Part shown: piece after piece, positions 1 through 5,955 of the stretch
How positions within the stretch are numbered: the first letter of the stretch is position 1
How the letters are laid out: each line of letters opens with the position of its first letter
DNA from: Eubacterium sp.
GTDB lineage: Bacteria > Bacillota > Clostridia > Lachnospirales > Lachnospiraceae
Reading direction: 5' to 3'
DNA: 7,432 bases
Assembly: GCA_017445525.1 (NCBI GenBank)
Contig: JAFSTZ010000072.1
Coordinates: 1 to 7,432, forward strand
The notes under the pieces: model-generated
What the model saw: only the letters and a program-made list of their open reading frames with translations
The model's database searches: none
Told to the model about the DNA's origin: nothing
Program-made: the position numbers and the translations under genes

Positions 1-989
1 ATCTGCAGAAGCTGGTTCCTGATGCTGTGATCGAGTACGCTCACGGACAGATGGATGAAAAGGTTTTAGAGGATACTATGCTGAGGTTTGTTTCCGGCGA
101 TATAGATGTCCTGGTGGCTACGACCATAGTTGAGTCGGGACTTGATATACCGAATGTCAACACCATTATCATCGAGGATGCCGACAGGCTTGGGCTTTCA
201 CAACTTTATCAGCTGAGAGGGCGCGTCGGCAGAAGCGGCAGGGCGGCCTACGCATTTCTCATGTACAGAAAAGAAAAGCTGCTGAAGGAGGTTGCAGAGA
301 AAAGGCTTGCTGCCATAAAGGAGTTTACCGAGCTCGGTTCGGGTATCAGGATATCCATGAAGGATCTGGAACTTCGCGGTGCCGGCAATCTGCTCGGTAC
401 CGGGCAGCACGGGCATATGGAGGCGGTCGGATACGATCTTTACTGCAAGATGCTTGAGACTGCGCTTAGAAAGCTGAAGGGCGAGGAGACGATAGAGGAA
501 GAATTTGAGACAACGATAGATATAAAGGTTGACTCATTTATCCCGATGGAGTATATTAGAAATGAGTTCGTCAAGCTCGATATCTATAAAAGGATTGCTG
601 AGCTGGAGACAGAGGAAGAGATCATGGATATGAGGGAGGAACTGACCGACAGGTTTGGGGCGGTTCCGACATCGGTGGAGAATCTTCTGAAGGTTACTTT
701 GATAAAGGCGGCGGCACACAGATGCTTTGTTACGGAGTTGACGGAGAGCAACGGTTTGATCCGGGCTTCGATGTATCCACAGGCGAAGATAGATCCGATG
801 GGGATCCCGCCGCTTGTGAGGGAGTGTGGTGGAAGGCTGCGCTTTGAGCCGGAGAGGACGGTCATCCGTGCGGGCAAGCCTGTGGAGATACCGCCGATGT
901 TCGTCTGGAAGGTTTCGGGGGATACTTTGATAAATGCGGGGGAGTTTATTGAGAAACTGGAAGGGTTGGTGGGATGCCCGGAGCGCTGA
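1..989 (+). CDS. mfd: Transcription-repair coupling factor Mfd, C-terminal part (5' end outside window)
   Basis: Mfd is a DNA translocase that pushes or removes stalled RNA polymerase and recruits UvrA for nucleotide excision repair. The reading frame is open from base 3 and gives 328 residues; family members are usually about 1,100-1,200 residues, so this is the last quarter or so. Visible in order: AHGQM near residue 13, helicase motif V (TTIVESGLDIPNVNT, about 40-54), motif VI (QLYQLRGRVGRSGR, about 67-80), the TRG translocation motif region (about 100-150, with ELRGAGNLLG), then the D7 autoregulatory C-terminal domain (about 168-328, with DRFGAVP). An internal GTG at 27 is not a start, because the homologous sequence continues upstream of it without a break. 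The foldase lipoprotein gene starts 32 bases after the stop on the same strand, so the two are probably co-transcribed. Nothing looks damaged. Confidence 0.97.
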   Translation, partial: LQKLVPDAVIEYAHGQMDEKVLEDTMLRFVSGDIDVLVATTIVESGLDIPNVNTIIIEDADRLGLSQLYQLRGRVGRSGRAAYAFLMYRKEKLLKEVAEKRLAAIKEFTELGSGIRISMKDLELRGAGNLLGTGQHGHMEAVGYDLYCKMLETALRKLKGEETIEEEFETTIDIKVDSFIPMEYIRNEFVKLDIYKRIAELETEEEIMDMREELTDRFGAVPTSVENLLKVTLIKAAAHRCFVTELTESNGLIRASMYPQAKIDPMGIPPLVRECGGRLRFEPERTVIRAGKPVEIPPMFVWKVSGDTLINAGEFIEKLEGLVGCPER

Positions 990-1010
990 TGTCAACGGAT
1001 CGTAACAATA

Positions 1011-1015
1011 GGAGG
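1011..1015 (+). promoter_or_regulatory. Ribosome binding site GGAGG setting the start of the foldase lipoprotein gene
   Basis: GGAGG lies six bases before the ATG at 1022. It decides between that ATG and an in-frame ATG at 974, which would overlap mfd by 16 bases, has no comparable site, and would put a charged 16-residue extension in front of the signal peptide. Confidence 0.85.
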
Positions 1016-1021
1016 AAAGAG

Positions 1022-2086
1022 ATGAAATTAAAAAGACTGGCAGCGGAGGTGCTTATAGCCGCGCTTGTTTTCAATATGACTGCGTGTGGTGGTGAAGAGG
1101 AGAAAGCCGAAGGTACTGCTGTAGAGGAAAATACCAAAGCGGCGGACAGCGGCGAAACGAGTCAGGATGGCCAGGGCGGCGAAGCCGGCGCTGAAGCAAC
1201 CGACGATGATGACTATAAAGAGCGTGCTGTGGAGGTGGATGCCGGAGCTTTGCAGGCAGCCTCTACCGCGATAGCAGTTGGAAACACTGCTGTGCCTTAC
1301 AGTGAGTACAAGACTTATTATTACTTTATGGAGAATCTCTATAACAGCCTACTGGGCGCGGATGTCTGGAAGCAGGCGGCCGATGAGACAAACACTATCG
1401 GGCACGAGGCGATAGAGGACGTTTTGCGCATGATCATCCAGGTAAAGGTTATCACCAAGCAGGCAGGCAGACAGGGTGTTGTGCTCGAGGCGGATGAAAA
1501 GGAAGACGCTGATTACAATGCAAACAAGCTTTTTGAGTCGCTGGATCCGCAGATAGTCAAGGATGATATGATAAATGCTCCCGAGATGATGAAGATATTT
1601 GAGGAGAACAAGCTGGCAGAGAAGATGTACAATATTGTTGCAGGGCAGGTGACGTCGGATCAGTCGGCAACAGCCGTAAAACTGCAACAGTTATTCAAGG
1701 CAGCGGATGACAGCAACAGAGAGCAGGTTCGGGCTGATATGGAGAAGCTGCAGAAGAAGATATCATCGTCGGATAAAAGCTTTTTTTATCACGCAAGGCT
1801 TGAGTCGGAGAAGCCCGAGATAGAGACAGTGGTCGGAAGTCTGGATGCGAGAAAGAATCTTTTATCTGCTGCACAGAATGGTAACATCGGCACGGTCAGT
1901 GATGTTATAGAGGAGTCGGATGGATTCTATATCATATATGTTTTAAAGCGTGAAGATGAGGATATGGACACGGAGTACAGAAATCAGGTGGTGTCCGATG
2001 AGCAGGTAAAGGCTTTTCAGGATGCTTACACAAAGTGGTCGAAGCACTATGAGGTTGAAGTCAGCGATGCGTTGTTGACGGAGTGA
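1022..2086 (+). CDS. SurA/PrsA-like peptidylprolyl isomerase-type lipoprotein (foldase)
   Basis: Predicted membrane-anchored extracytoplasmic folding factor of 354 residues. It starts MKLKRLAAEV, has a hydrophobic stretch to about residue 17, and a relaxed lipobox MTAC with Cys22 as the likely lipidated residue (Glu9 inside the hydrophobic stretch is unusual). Residues 23-65 are an acidic, Gly/Glu/Asp-rich linker ending in DDDD. Residues 82-212 resemble the helical SurA N-terminal chaperone domain (IAVGNTAVPYSEY opening, helices around IEDVLRMIIQVKVITKQA). Residues 215-312 look like a parvulin fold: a VKLQQLF strand, a helix, and the closing pattern NIGTVSDVIEESDGFYIIYVL. The usual HILV histidine of the first strand is absent and the central part is hard to align, so catalysis is doubtful and a chaperone role more likely. 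It follows mfd and ends at a strong terminator. Family assignment is by pattern only; the symbol prsA is not assigned. Confidence 0.8.
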   Translation: MKLKRLAAEVLIAALVFNMTACGGEEEKAEGTAVEENTKAADSGETSQDGQGGEAGAEATDDDDYKERAVEVDAGALQAASTAIAVGNTAVPYSEYKTYYYFMENLYNSLLGADVWKQAADETNTIGHEAIEDVLRMIIQVKVITKQAGRQGVVLEADEKEDADYNANKLFESLDPQIVKDDMINAPEMMKIFEENKLAEKMYNIVAGQVTSDQSATAVKLQQLFKAADDSNREQVRADMEKLQKKISSSDKSFFYHARLESEKPEIETVVGSLDARKNLLSAAQNGNIGTVSDVIEESDGFYIIYVLKREDEDMDTEYRNQVVSDEQVKAFQDAYTKWSKHYEVEVSDALLTE

Positions 2087-2088
2087 TC

Positions 2089-2123
2089 AAAAAAGAAACG
2101 CCGATAAGGCGTTTCTTTTTTTT
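2089..2123 (+). terminator. Intrinsic terminator after the foldase lipoprotein gene, possibly bidirectional
   Basis: The arms AAGAAACGCC (2093-2102) and GGCGTTTCTT (2108-2117) pair perfectly around a 5-base loop, followed by a run of eight T at 2116-2123 that partly overlaps the stem. The start is three bases after the stop codon. Six A at 2089-2094 give a U run on the opposite strand, so it could also stop leftward transcription from the convergent kinase gene. Confidence 0.92.
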
Positions 2124-2130
2124 ATGCACA

Positions 2131-2171
2131 CGCCCGCATAAGGATATTTGCAGCATAGCTGCATGCGGGCG
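2131..2171. repeat. Inverted repeat: 14-bp stem interrupted by a 10-base one-sided bulge
   Basis: CGCCCGCAT (2131-2139) pairs with ATGCGGGCG (2163-2171), and GCAGC (2150-2154) pairs with GCTGC (2158-2162) around an ATA loop. The right arm is continuous, while the left arm carries the extra AAGGATATTT (2140-2149). It lies in the convergent gap and is not followed by a T run on either side, so it is not itself a classical terminator. In the kinase mRNA it would sit in the 3' untranslated region. Confidence 0.7.
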
Positions 2172-2178
2172 GTGCGGA

Positions 2179-2207
2179 CGAGTAGGGAGGATAAATCCTC
2201 CTACTCG
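2179..2207. repeat. Inverted repeat / hairpin just downstream of the kinase stop codon
   Basis: CGAGTA plus GGAGGAT (2179-2192, with one bulged G) pairs with ATCCTCC plus TACTCG (2195-2207), a stem of up to 13 pairs with the loop probably opening to six bases. It begins 12 bases past the kinase stop codon on the minus strand. No U run follows in either direction, so an mRNA 3'-end stabilising role is more likely than termination. Apart from this, the neighbouring hairpins and the terminator, I see nothing in 2087-2219. Confidence 0.65.
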
Positions 2208-2219
2208 ATTGCATATCAA

Positions 2220-4640
2220 TTATCTTTTTACCTTATGGAGCGGCAGATAGTCGATCATCGCCTGCTTCAGTTCCGACTGTTTGATGGGCTTTGTCAGATA
2301 GTCGACGAAGCCTTCATTTATATAATTCTCTCTGGCGCCGGCAACGACGTTTGCGGTGAGCATGATGACCGGCGTATCCTCGTTTGGATCGTTCTCACGT
2401 TCCTTCATAAGTCTGAAGGTTTCTATGCCATCCATCTCCGGCATACGGTGGTCGAGGAAGATCAGATCGTAACCGGTGTTCTTGGTCATATCCAGACACT
2501 CCTGACCGCTCATGGCGGTTTCCAGGGTGACTTGTGTATCTTTCAGAAGATTCTTTATAACTTTGAGGTTCATCTCGACATCGTCTACGACCAATACTCT
2601 CGCATCCGGAGCGGTAAAGTCAGTGGACGCGGAGATCGTTTCCTCGTCAGCAAGATTTGTATGCGGGCTGAACTCGCCCATACCTTTTTCCGAAACGATC
2701 TTTTGCGGTATCTCTACGAAAAACTCAGAACCCTTGCCATATTCACTCTTGACCCAGATCTTGCCGTCCATCAGCTCCACGAGCTGGCGGCAGATGACGA
2801 GTCCGAGACCTGTACCCTCGATGTTTCTGTTTTTCTTTTCATCAACTCTTGAGAATGACTGGAATAGTCTTTCCTGATCCTCGGGCTTTATACCGATACC
2901 GGTATCTGCAACGGAGATCCTCATAAGTGCCGTCTCGATGCTGGTTTTTCTCCAGCTGAGCTTCAGTGTTATGGTGCCTTCGTTGGTGTATTTGACTGCA
3001 TTTGTCAACAGGTTCGTGATGATCTGCCTGATCCTGGTCTCGTCGCCGTAGAGCTGCTCGGGAACAGTAGGATCAGCCTCGACCTTCATCTCGACGTTTC
3101 GTTCCTTGGCACGCCCTGATATCAGGTTGTAGCTGTCGGTCAGGAGAAATGCGGTCCAGTACTTAACCGGTGTCATATCGACCTTGCCGGACTCTATCTT
3201 TGAGAAATCCAGTATATCGTTGATGAGTCCGAGGAGAGTCTTGCTGGCTCCCTTTATATCGGCGGCGTACTGCTTGACATTGCCCTCTGTCGACTCCTTG
3301 ATAACCATCTCGTTCAGACCTATGATGGCGTTTAGCGGAGTTCTGATCTCGTGGCTCATGTTTGCCAGAAACTCCTCCTGCATCCTGTTGGCACGTACGG
3401 CCTCGAGACGCTCGTTCTCGGAGGTCACGGCATTTCTCAAAAGCCTTATGATGGCCATGATCAGAAGGAATATAAATCCGAAGCACATCAGTGCGGCGCC
3501 GGTCTGACTCGATCTTGTCAGATAGATGATCATCGTCAGCACACCGCAGATTATCGTCCCGATAATACCGATGATGATATGTATATAGCTATTTGCACGC
3601 TTTTTCCGTACATCTATGATCATGGTCACGGCGAGCAGCAGCACTGTGAGGAACAGCACTGAGAATATGGCGACAAATGATCTCTGATAGTTAACCGTAT
3701 CCGTCAGAGCAAGCAGTGAACAAACCACTGTATCGATGATCGTGATGATGGATGCTACAAAATACGCCTTATAGTACCTGCCCTCCTGTACCTGGTTCAT
3801 GAATATCATCAGAGGAAGCGGCAGAAGCATCAATGCGAAAAATGTCATGTCGGCGATCGATGAAATATTCGGAAATACCATCTGTCTGAAAGCCGAGTTG
3901 CAGATGACCCAGGTACCTGCAAGCATCTCCGTCAGTCCGAGATACAGCAGATCTCCCTTTGGATCTTTCCTCTTGTAGGCAAATCTCAGTATCAGGCTCA
4001 CTATAACGCATATAAATGCGAGAAGGAACATGATGATGCCCACAAAGAGCTCGAGGCCTTCATTTCTGACCAGTTCCATCCATATGCCGGCCTGGCTTCC
4101 GTAGTACATGTTTTTGACAAGTCCCGAGTAGTCTGACTGTGTCTGCAGGGTTATTGTTAAAACCTTGCCCTCGTCCTGTGCGCTGAACTTTGCAAAAACA
4201 TAGTAGCCCGGACTTGAGTTGCCGTAAAGTCTGGTGTCCTTGGTAGAGTAGGATGCACGAAGCTTGTTTTCAACAAAGATCTTTACATCCTGCCTCATCG
4301 ATTTGACACACAGATAGCCGTATGCTGCAAGTCTGGCAGTGACCTTGGTCTCGATGACAAACTCGGATCCGTATTCACCTTCCAGTCTTTCACTCACATC
4401 AACGGCTTTTTTGGTTCCGTCCTCCATGACCTGTGTCCATTGTGGTTCAAATTTATCACAGAAAAATACGGAGTCATCGCCCTCTCTCGGCAACACTATC
4501 TGTGATACTATGATACCCACGACTCCTGTCAGGAAAAACACGATCATGATTATCTTTATCACAAAAAGCTGCCTGGATGTGCCGGCATTTTTATCTTTAT
4601 TATCCGATTTGTTGATTAGATCAGTTCTTTTGTTTTCCAT
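2220..4640 (-). CDS. Hybrid sensor histidine kinase with 7TM (7TMR-DISM-like) sensor and C-terminal receiver
   Basis: Membrane sensor kinase of 806 residues. An N-terminal membrane segment (about 26-48) precedes an extracellular domain (about 50-195) with a strand-rich, jelly-roll-like pattern (VKIFVENKLRASYS, then GKVLTITLQTQSDYSG). Seven membrane segments follow at about 197-219, 231-248, 262-281, 291-312, 320-343, 352-374 and 380-402, then a short helical linker. The HisKA H-box NMSHEIRTPLN places the phospho-accepting His at 430. The ATPase domain shows the N box (NLLTNAVKYT, Asn547), DTGIGI (579-584), LFQSF (592-596) and GTGLGL (609-614). The receiver domain (about 680-800) has the acidic pair Asp686-Asp687, phospho-acceptor Asp730 in FLDHRMP, Thr762 and Lys784. 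All key residues are present, so both kinase and receiver should be active. It has no HPt or DNA-binding output, and no partner regulator lies in the window. The ligand is unknown. The ribosome site before ATG 4640 is weak (AGG at 4647-4649). ilvE lies 64 bases upstream on the same strand. Confidence 0.95.
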   Translation of the reverse strand: MENKRTDLINKSDNKDKNAGTSRQLFVIKIIMIVFFLTGVVGIIVSQIVLPREGDDSVFFCDKFEPQWTQVMEDGTKKAVDVSERLEGEYGSEFVIETKVTARLAAYGYLCVKSMRQDVKIFVENKLRASYSTKDTRLYGNSSPGYYVFAKFSAQDEGKVLTITLQTQSDYSGLVKNMYYGSQAGIWMELVRNEGLELFVGIIMFLLAFICVIVSLILRFAYKRKDPKGDLLYLGLTEMLAGTWVICNSAFRQMVFPNISSIADMTFFALMLLPLPLMIFMNQVQEGRYYKAYFVASIITIIDTVVCSLLALTDTVNYQRSFVAIFSVLFLTVLLLAVTMIIDVRKKRANSYIHIIIGIIGTIICGVLTMIIYLTRSSQTGAALMCFGFIFLLIMAIIRLLRNAVTSENERLEAVRANRMQEEFLANMSHEIRTPLNAIIGLNEMVIKESTEGNVKQYAADIKGASKTLLGLINDILDFSKIESGKVDMTPVKYWTAFLLTDSYNLISGRAKERNVEMKVEADPTVPEQLYGDETRIRQIITNLLTNAVKYTNEGTITLKLSWRKTSIETALMRISVADTGIGIKPEDQERLFQSFSRVDEKKNRNIEGTGLGLVICRQLVELMDGKIWVKSEYGKGSEFFVEIPQKIVSEKGMGEFSPHTNLADEETISASTDFTAPDARVLVVDDVEMNLKVIKNLLKDTQVTLETAMSGQECLDMTKNTGYDLIFLDHRMPEMDGIETFRLMKERENDPNEDTPVIMLTANVVAGARENYINEGFVDYLTKPIKQSELKQAMIDYLPLHKVKR

Positions 4641-4680
4641 ACTTTACCTATCGATCTGCATTTATAGTTTCATCATATCT

Positions 4681-4697
4681 GCAGCAAAATCTGCTGC
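4681..4697 (-). repeat. Short hairpin in the ilvE-kinase gap, not a terminator
   Basis: On the minus strand GCAGCA, the loop GATTT, then TGCTGC form a 6-bp stem starting seven bases after the ilvE stop. The sequence that follows (AGATATGATG) has no T run, so it should not terminate and read-through into the kinase gene is likely. TATGAT and TATAAA further on could be weak -10 elements for a separate kinase promoter, but I see no convincing -35. Confidence 0.45.
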
Positions 4698-4704
4698 GTC
4701 GGTA

Positions 4705-5736
4705 TCAATCCACCTTGATCTCGTGGATCCAGCCCTCGGGTGCTTCAAGGTGTCCCATCTGGATGCCTGTCAGCGTGTCATAAAGCTGTTTGGTAACCTC
4801 ACCCATCTGTTCCATACCGCTCGGGAAGGTGATCTCCTTGCCGTGGTCATTTATCCTGCCTACAGGTGAGATAACGGCTGCAGTACCGCAAAGTCCGCAC
4901 TCTGCAAAGTCCTTAACCTCTTCAAAAGCAACCTTTCTGTGCTCGGTTTTGAGTCCGAGGATATGTTCTGCCACATACATGAGGGATCTTCTCGTGATGG
5001 ACGGAAGGATGCTGTCTGACTTCGGTGTTACCACTGTCTTGTCTTTGGTTACAAATATAAAGTTTGCGCCACCGGTCTCCTCAACATAGGTACGTGATCC
5101 GGCGTCAAGATACATGTTCTCATCAAAGCCCTGGTTGTGAGCGTCTACGATCGCATGCAGGCTCATGGCATAGTTAAGACCCGCCTTGATATGTCCGGTT
5201 CCGTGAGGAGCTGCTCTGTCGAAATCGCTGACTCTGATGGTGATCGGCTTTGCTCCGCCCTTGAAGTATGGTCCTACCGGTGTACAGAAAAGTCTGAACT
5301 GATACTCATCTGCAGGCTTAACTCCGATGACCGGACCCGACGCATACATGTAAGGTCTGAGATAAAGCGTGGCGCCTGAGCCGTAGGGCGGTACATAGTC
5401 GGCATTTGCTGCTACAACCTTCTCGACGGCTTCTATAAATCTCTCCTTCGGGAATGAGGGCATCTCCAATCTCTTGGTGGTGTCGATCATACGCTCTGCG
5501 TTCATATCGGGGCGGAAGGTGACTATACGTCCATCCTCTGTAGTATAGGCTTTCAATCCCTCAAAACAACTCTGAGAATACTGAAGGACGCCGGCACACT
5601 CGCTCATGGTCACGGTGTCGTCTTCGGTCATGTGTCCTTCATCCCAAGCGCCATTTCGATAATCAGAGTAATACCTTGCTCTGGTTTTCTGATAGCCAAA
5701 TCCTATGTTTCCCCAGTCGATGTTCTGCTTCTCCAT
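4705..5736 (-). CDS. ilvE: Branched-chain amino acid aminotransferase
   Basis: PLP-dependent class IV aminotransferase that interconverts leucine, isoleucine and valine with their 2-oxo acids using glutamate/2-oxoglutarate; cytoplasmic. The 343-residue length matches the roughly 340-360-residue bacterial/eukaryotic-like BCAT type. Diagnostic stretches are CFEGLKAY (57-64), FRPDMNAERM (74-83), LYLRPYMYAS (124-133), GHIKAGLNYA with Lys184 as the Schiff-base lysine (181-190), EETGGANFIF with Glu220 as the likely PLP pyridine-nitrogen partner (219-228), LPSITR (244-249) and GTAAVISPVG (284-293). The frame stays open to a TTG at 5823, but ATG 5736 is chosen: GGAGG sits five bases before it, family members start MEKxNIDW, and the TTG falls on the predicted -35 box. 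Its start faces the CapA-like gene across a divergent promoter region, and the sensor kinase gene follows it. I see no T-box or leader-peptide attenuator. Confidence 0.96.
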   Translation of the reverse strand: MEKQNIDWGNIGFGYQKTRARYYSDYRNGAWDEGHMTEDDTVTMSECAGVLQYSQSCFEGLKAYTTEDGRIVTFRPDMNAERMIDTTKRLEMPSFPKERFIEAVEKVVAANADYVPPYGSGATLYLRPYMYASGPVIGVKPADEYQFRLFCTPVGPYFKGGAKPITIRVSDFDRAAPHGTGHIKAGLNYAMSLHAIVDAHNQGFDENMYLDAGSRTYVEETGGANFIFVTKDKTVVTPKSDSILPSITRRSLMYVAEHILGLKTEHRKVAFEEVKDFAECGLCGTAAVISPVGRINDHGKEITFPSGMEQMGEVTKQLYDTLTGIQMGHLEAPEGWIHEIKVD

Positions 5737-5741
5737 CATTT

Positions 5742-5746
5742 CCTCC
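5742..5746 (-). promoter_or_regulatory. Ribosome binding site for ilvE (GGAGG on minus strand)
   Basis: CCTCC on the plus strand reads GGAGG on the minus strand, five bases before ATG 5736. The adjacent ATG at 5739 would be only two bases away, which is too close, so this site selects the second of the tandem ATG codons. Confidence 0.85.
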
Positions 5747-5782
5747 ATTCCGGAAGCGTTAACCGTTTCCTTATAAAAATTC

Positions 5783-5796
5783 ATACATAAATGTAT
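5783..5796. repeat. Palindrome ATACAT-AA-ATGTAT at the ilvE transcription start, candidate operator
   Basis: A perfect 6-bp inverted repeat with a 2-base centre. It overlaps the downstream edge of the predicted ilvE -10 box (5795-5800) and covers the expected start point, a common place for a repressor site. It is short and AT-rich, so it could be chance. No regulator is identified. Confidence 0.4.
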
Positions 5797-5823
5797 TTTA
5801 CCACAAATCTTTATCTGTAGCAA
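5795..5823 (-). promoter_or_regulatory. Predicted sigma-A-type promoter for ilvE
   Basis: On the minus strand the -35 box TTGCTA (5823-5818), a 17-base spacer and the -10 box TAAAAT (5800-5795) are in place, and TGG directly before the -10 makes it an extended -10. Transcription would start near 5788, giving a leader of roughly 50 bases before ATG 5736. Confidence 0.75.
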
Positions 5824-5833
5824 GGAAATTTTG

Positions 5834-5862
5834 TTGCGATTTTATAAAAGCTGTGCTATACT
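5834..5862 (+). promoter_or_regulatory. Predicted sigma-A-type promoter for the CapA-like gene
   Basis: The -35 box TTGCGA (5834-5839), a 17-base spacer and the -10 box TATACT (5857-5862), preceded by TGC as an extended -10. Transcription would start near 5868-5870, leaving a leader of about 87 bases. The -35 boxes of this and the ilvE promoter are only 10 bases apart. Confidence 0.75.
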
Positions 5863-5887
5863 GATGCGAGTAGATAAGAATACGTAG

Positions 5888-5925
5888 AAAACCGCGTAGG
5901 AAGATGTTTTGTGTTGCGGTTTTTT
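5888..5925 (+). terminator. Terminator-like hairpin in the leader of the CapA-like gene
   Basis: AAAACCGC (5888-5895) pairs with GCGGTTTT (5916-5923) around a 20-base loop, with six T at 5920-5925. It lies between the predicted promoter and the start codon at 5956, so it would act as a leader attenuator or end a short RNA of about 55 bases. The A-U pairs overlapping the T run and the long loop make it weaker than the terminator at 2089-2123. I cannot match the leader to a known riboswitch class. Confidence 0.55.
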
Positions 5926-5945
5926 AAAAAATGATACATATCTTT

Positions 5946-5951
5946 GGAGAG
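5946..5951 (+). promoter_or_regulatory. Ribosome binding site for the CapA-like gene (GGAGAG)
   Basis: GGAGAG lies four bases before ATG 5956. A TTG at 5944 in the same frame overlaps this site and is therefore not the start. Confidence 0.75.
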
Positions 5952-5955
5952 TGAC

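Noticed and set aside
534..995. Open frame of 153 codons on the minus strand opposite mfd
   Set aside because: Basic, low-likelihood composition with no family match, fully opposite the conserved Mfd C-terminal domain.
974..1021. Upstream ATG start for the foldase lipoprotein
   Set aside because: It would overlap mfd, lacks a ribosome site and spoils the signal peptide; GGAGG at 1011-1015 supports ATG 1022.
2148..2852. Open frame of 234 codons on the plus strand, antisense to the kinase gene
   Set aside because: It lies almost wholly opposite the conserved kinase and receiver codons, has no ribosome site and shows no recognisable protein. It is a shadow of the real gene.
4339..4869. Plus-strand open frame of 176 codons spanning the kinase-ilvE gap
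   Set aside because: It is Ser/Leu/Ile-rich and antisense to two well-supported genes, with no promoter or ribosome site.
5737..5823. N-terminal extension of IlvE from TTG 5823
   Set aside because: The codons overlap the predicted ilvE promoter, and family members begin at the MEKxNIDW position.
5863..5955. Known riboswitch (c-di-GMP, SAM, T-box and preQ1 considered)
   Set aside because: None of the conserved core motifs of these classes could be found in the leader, so only the terminator-like stem is reported.
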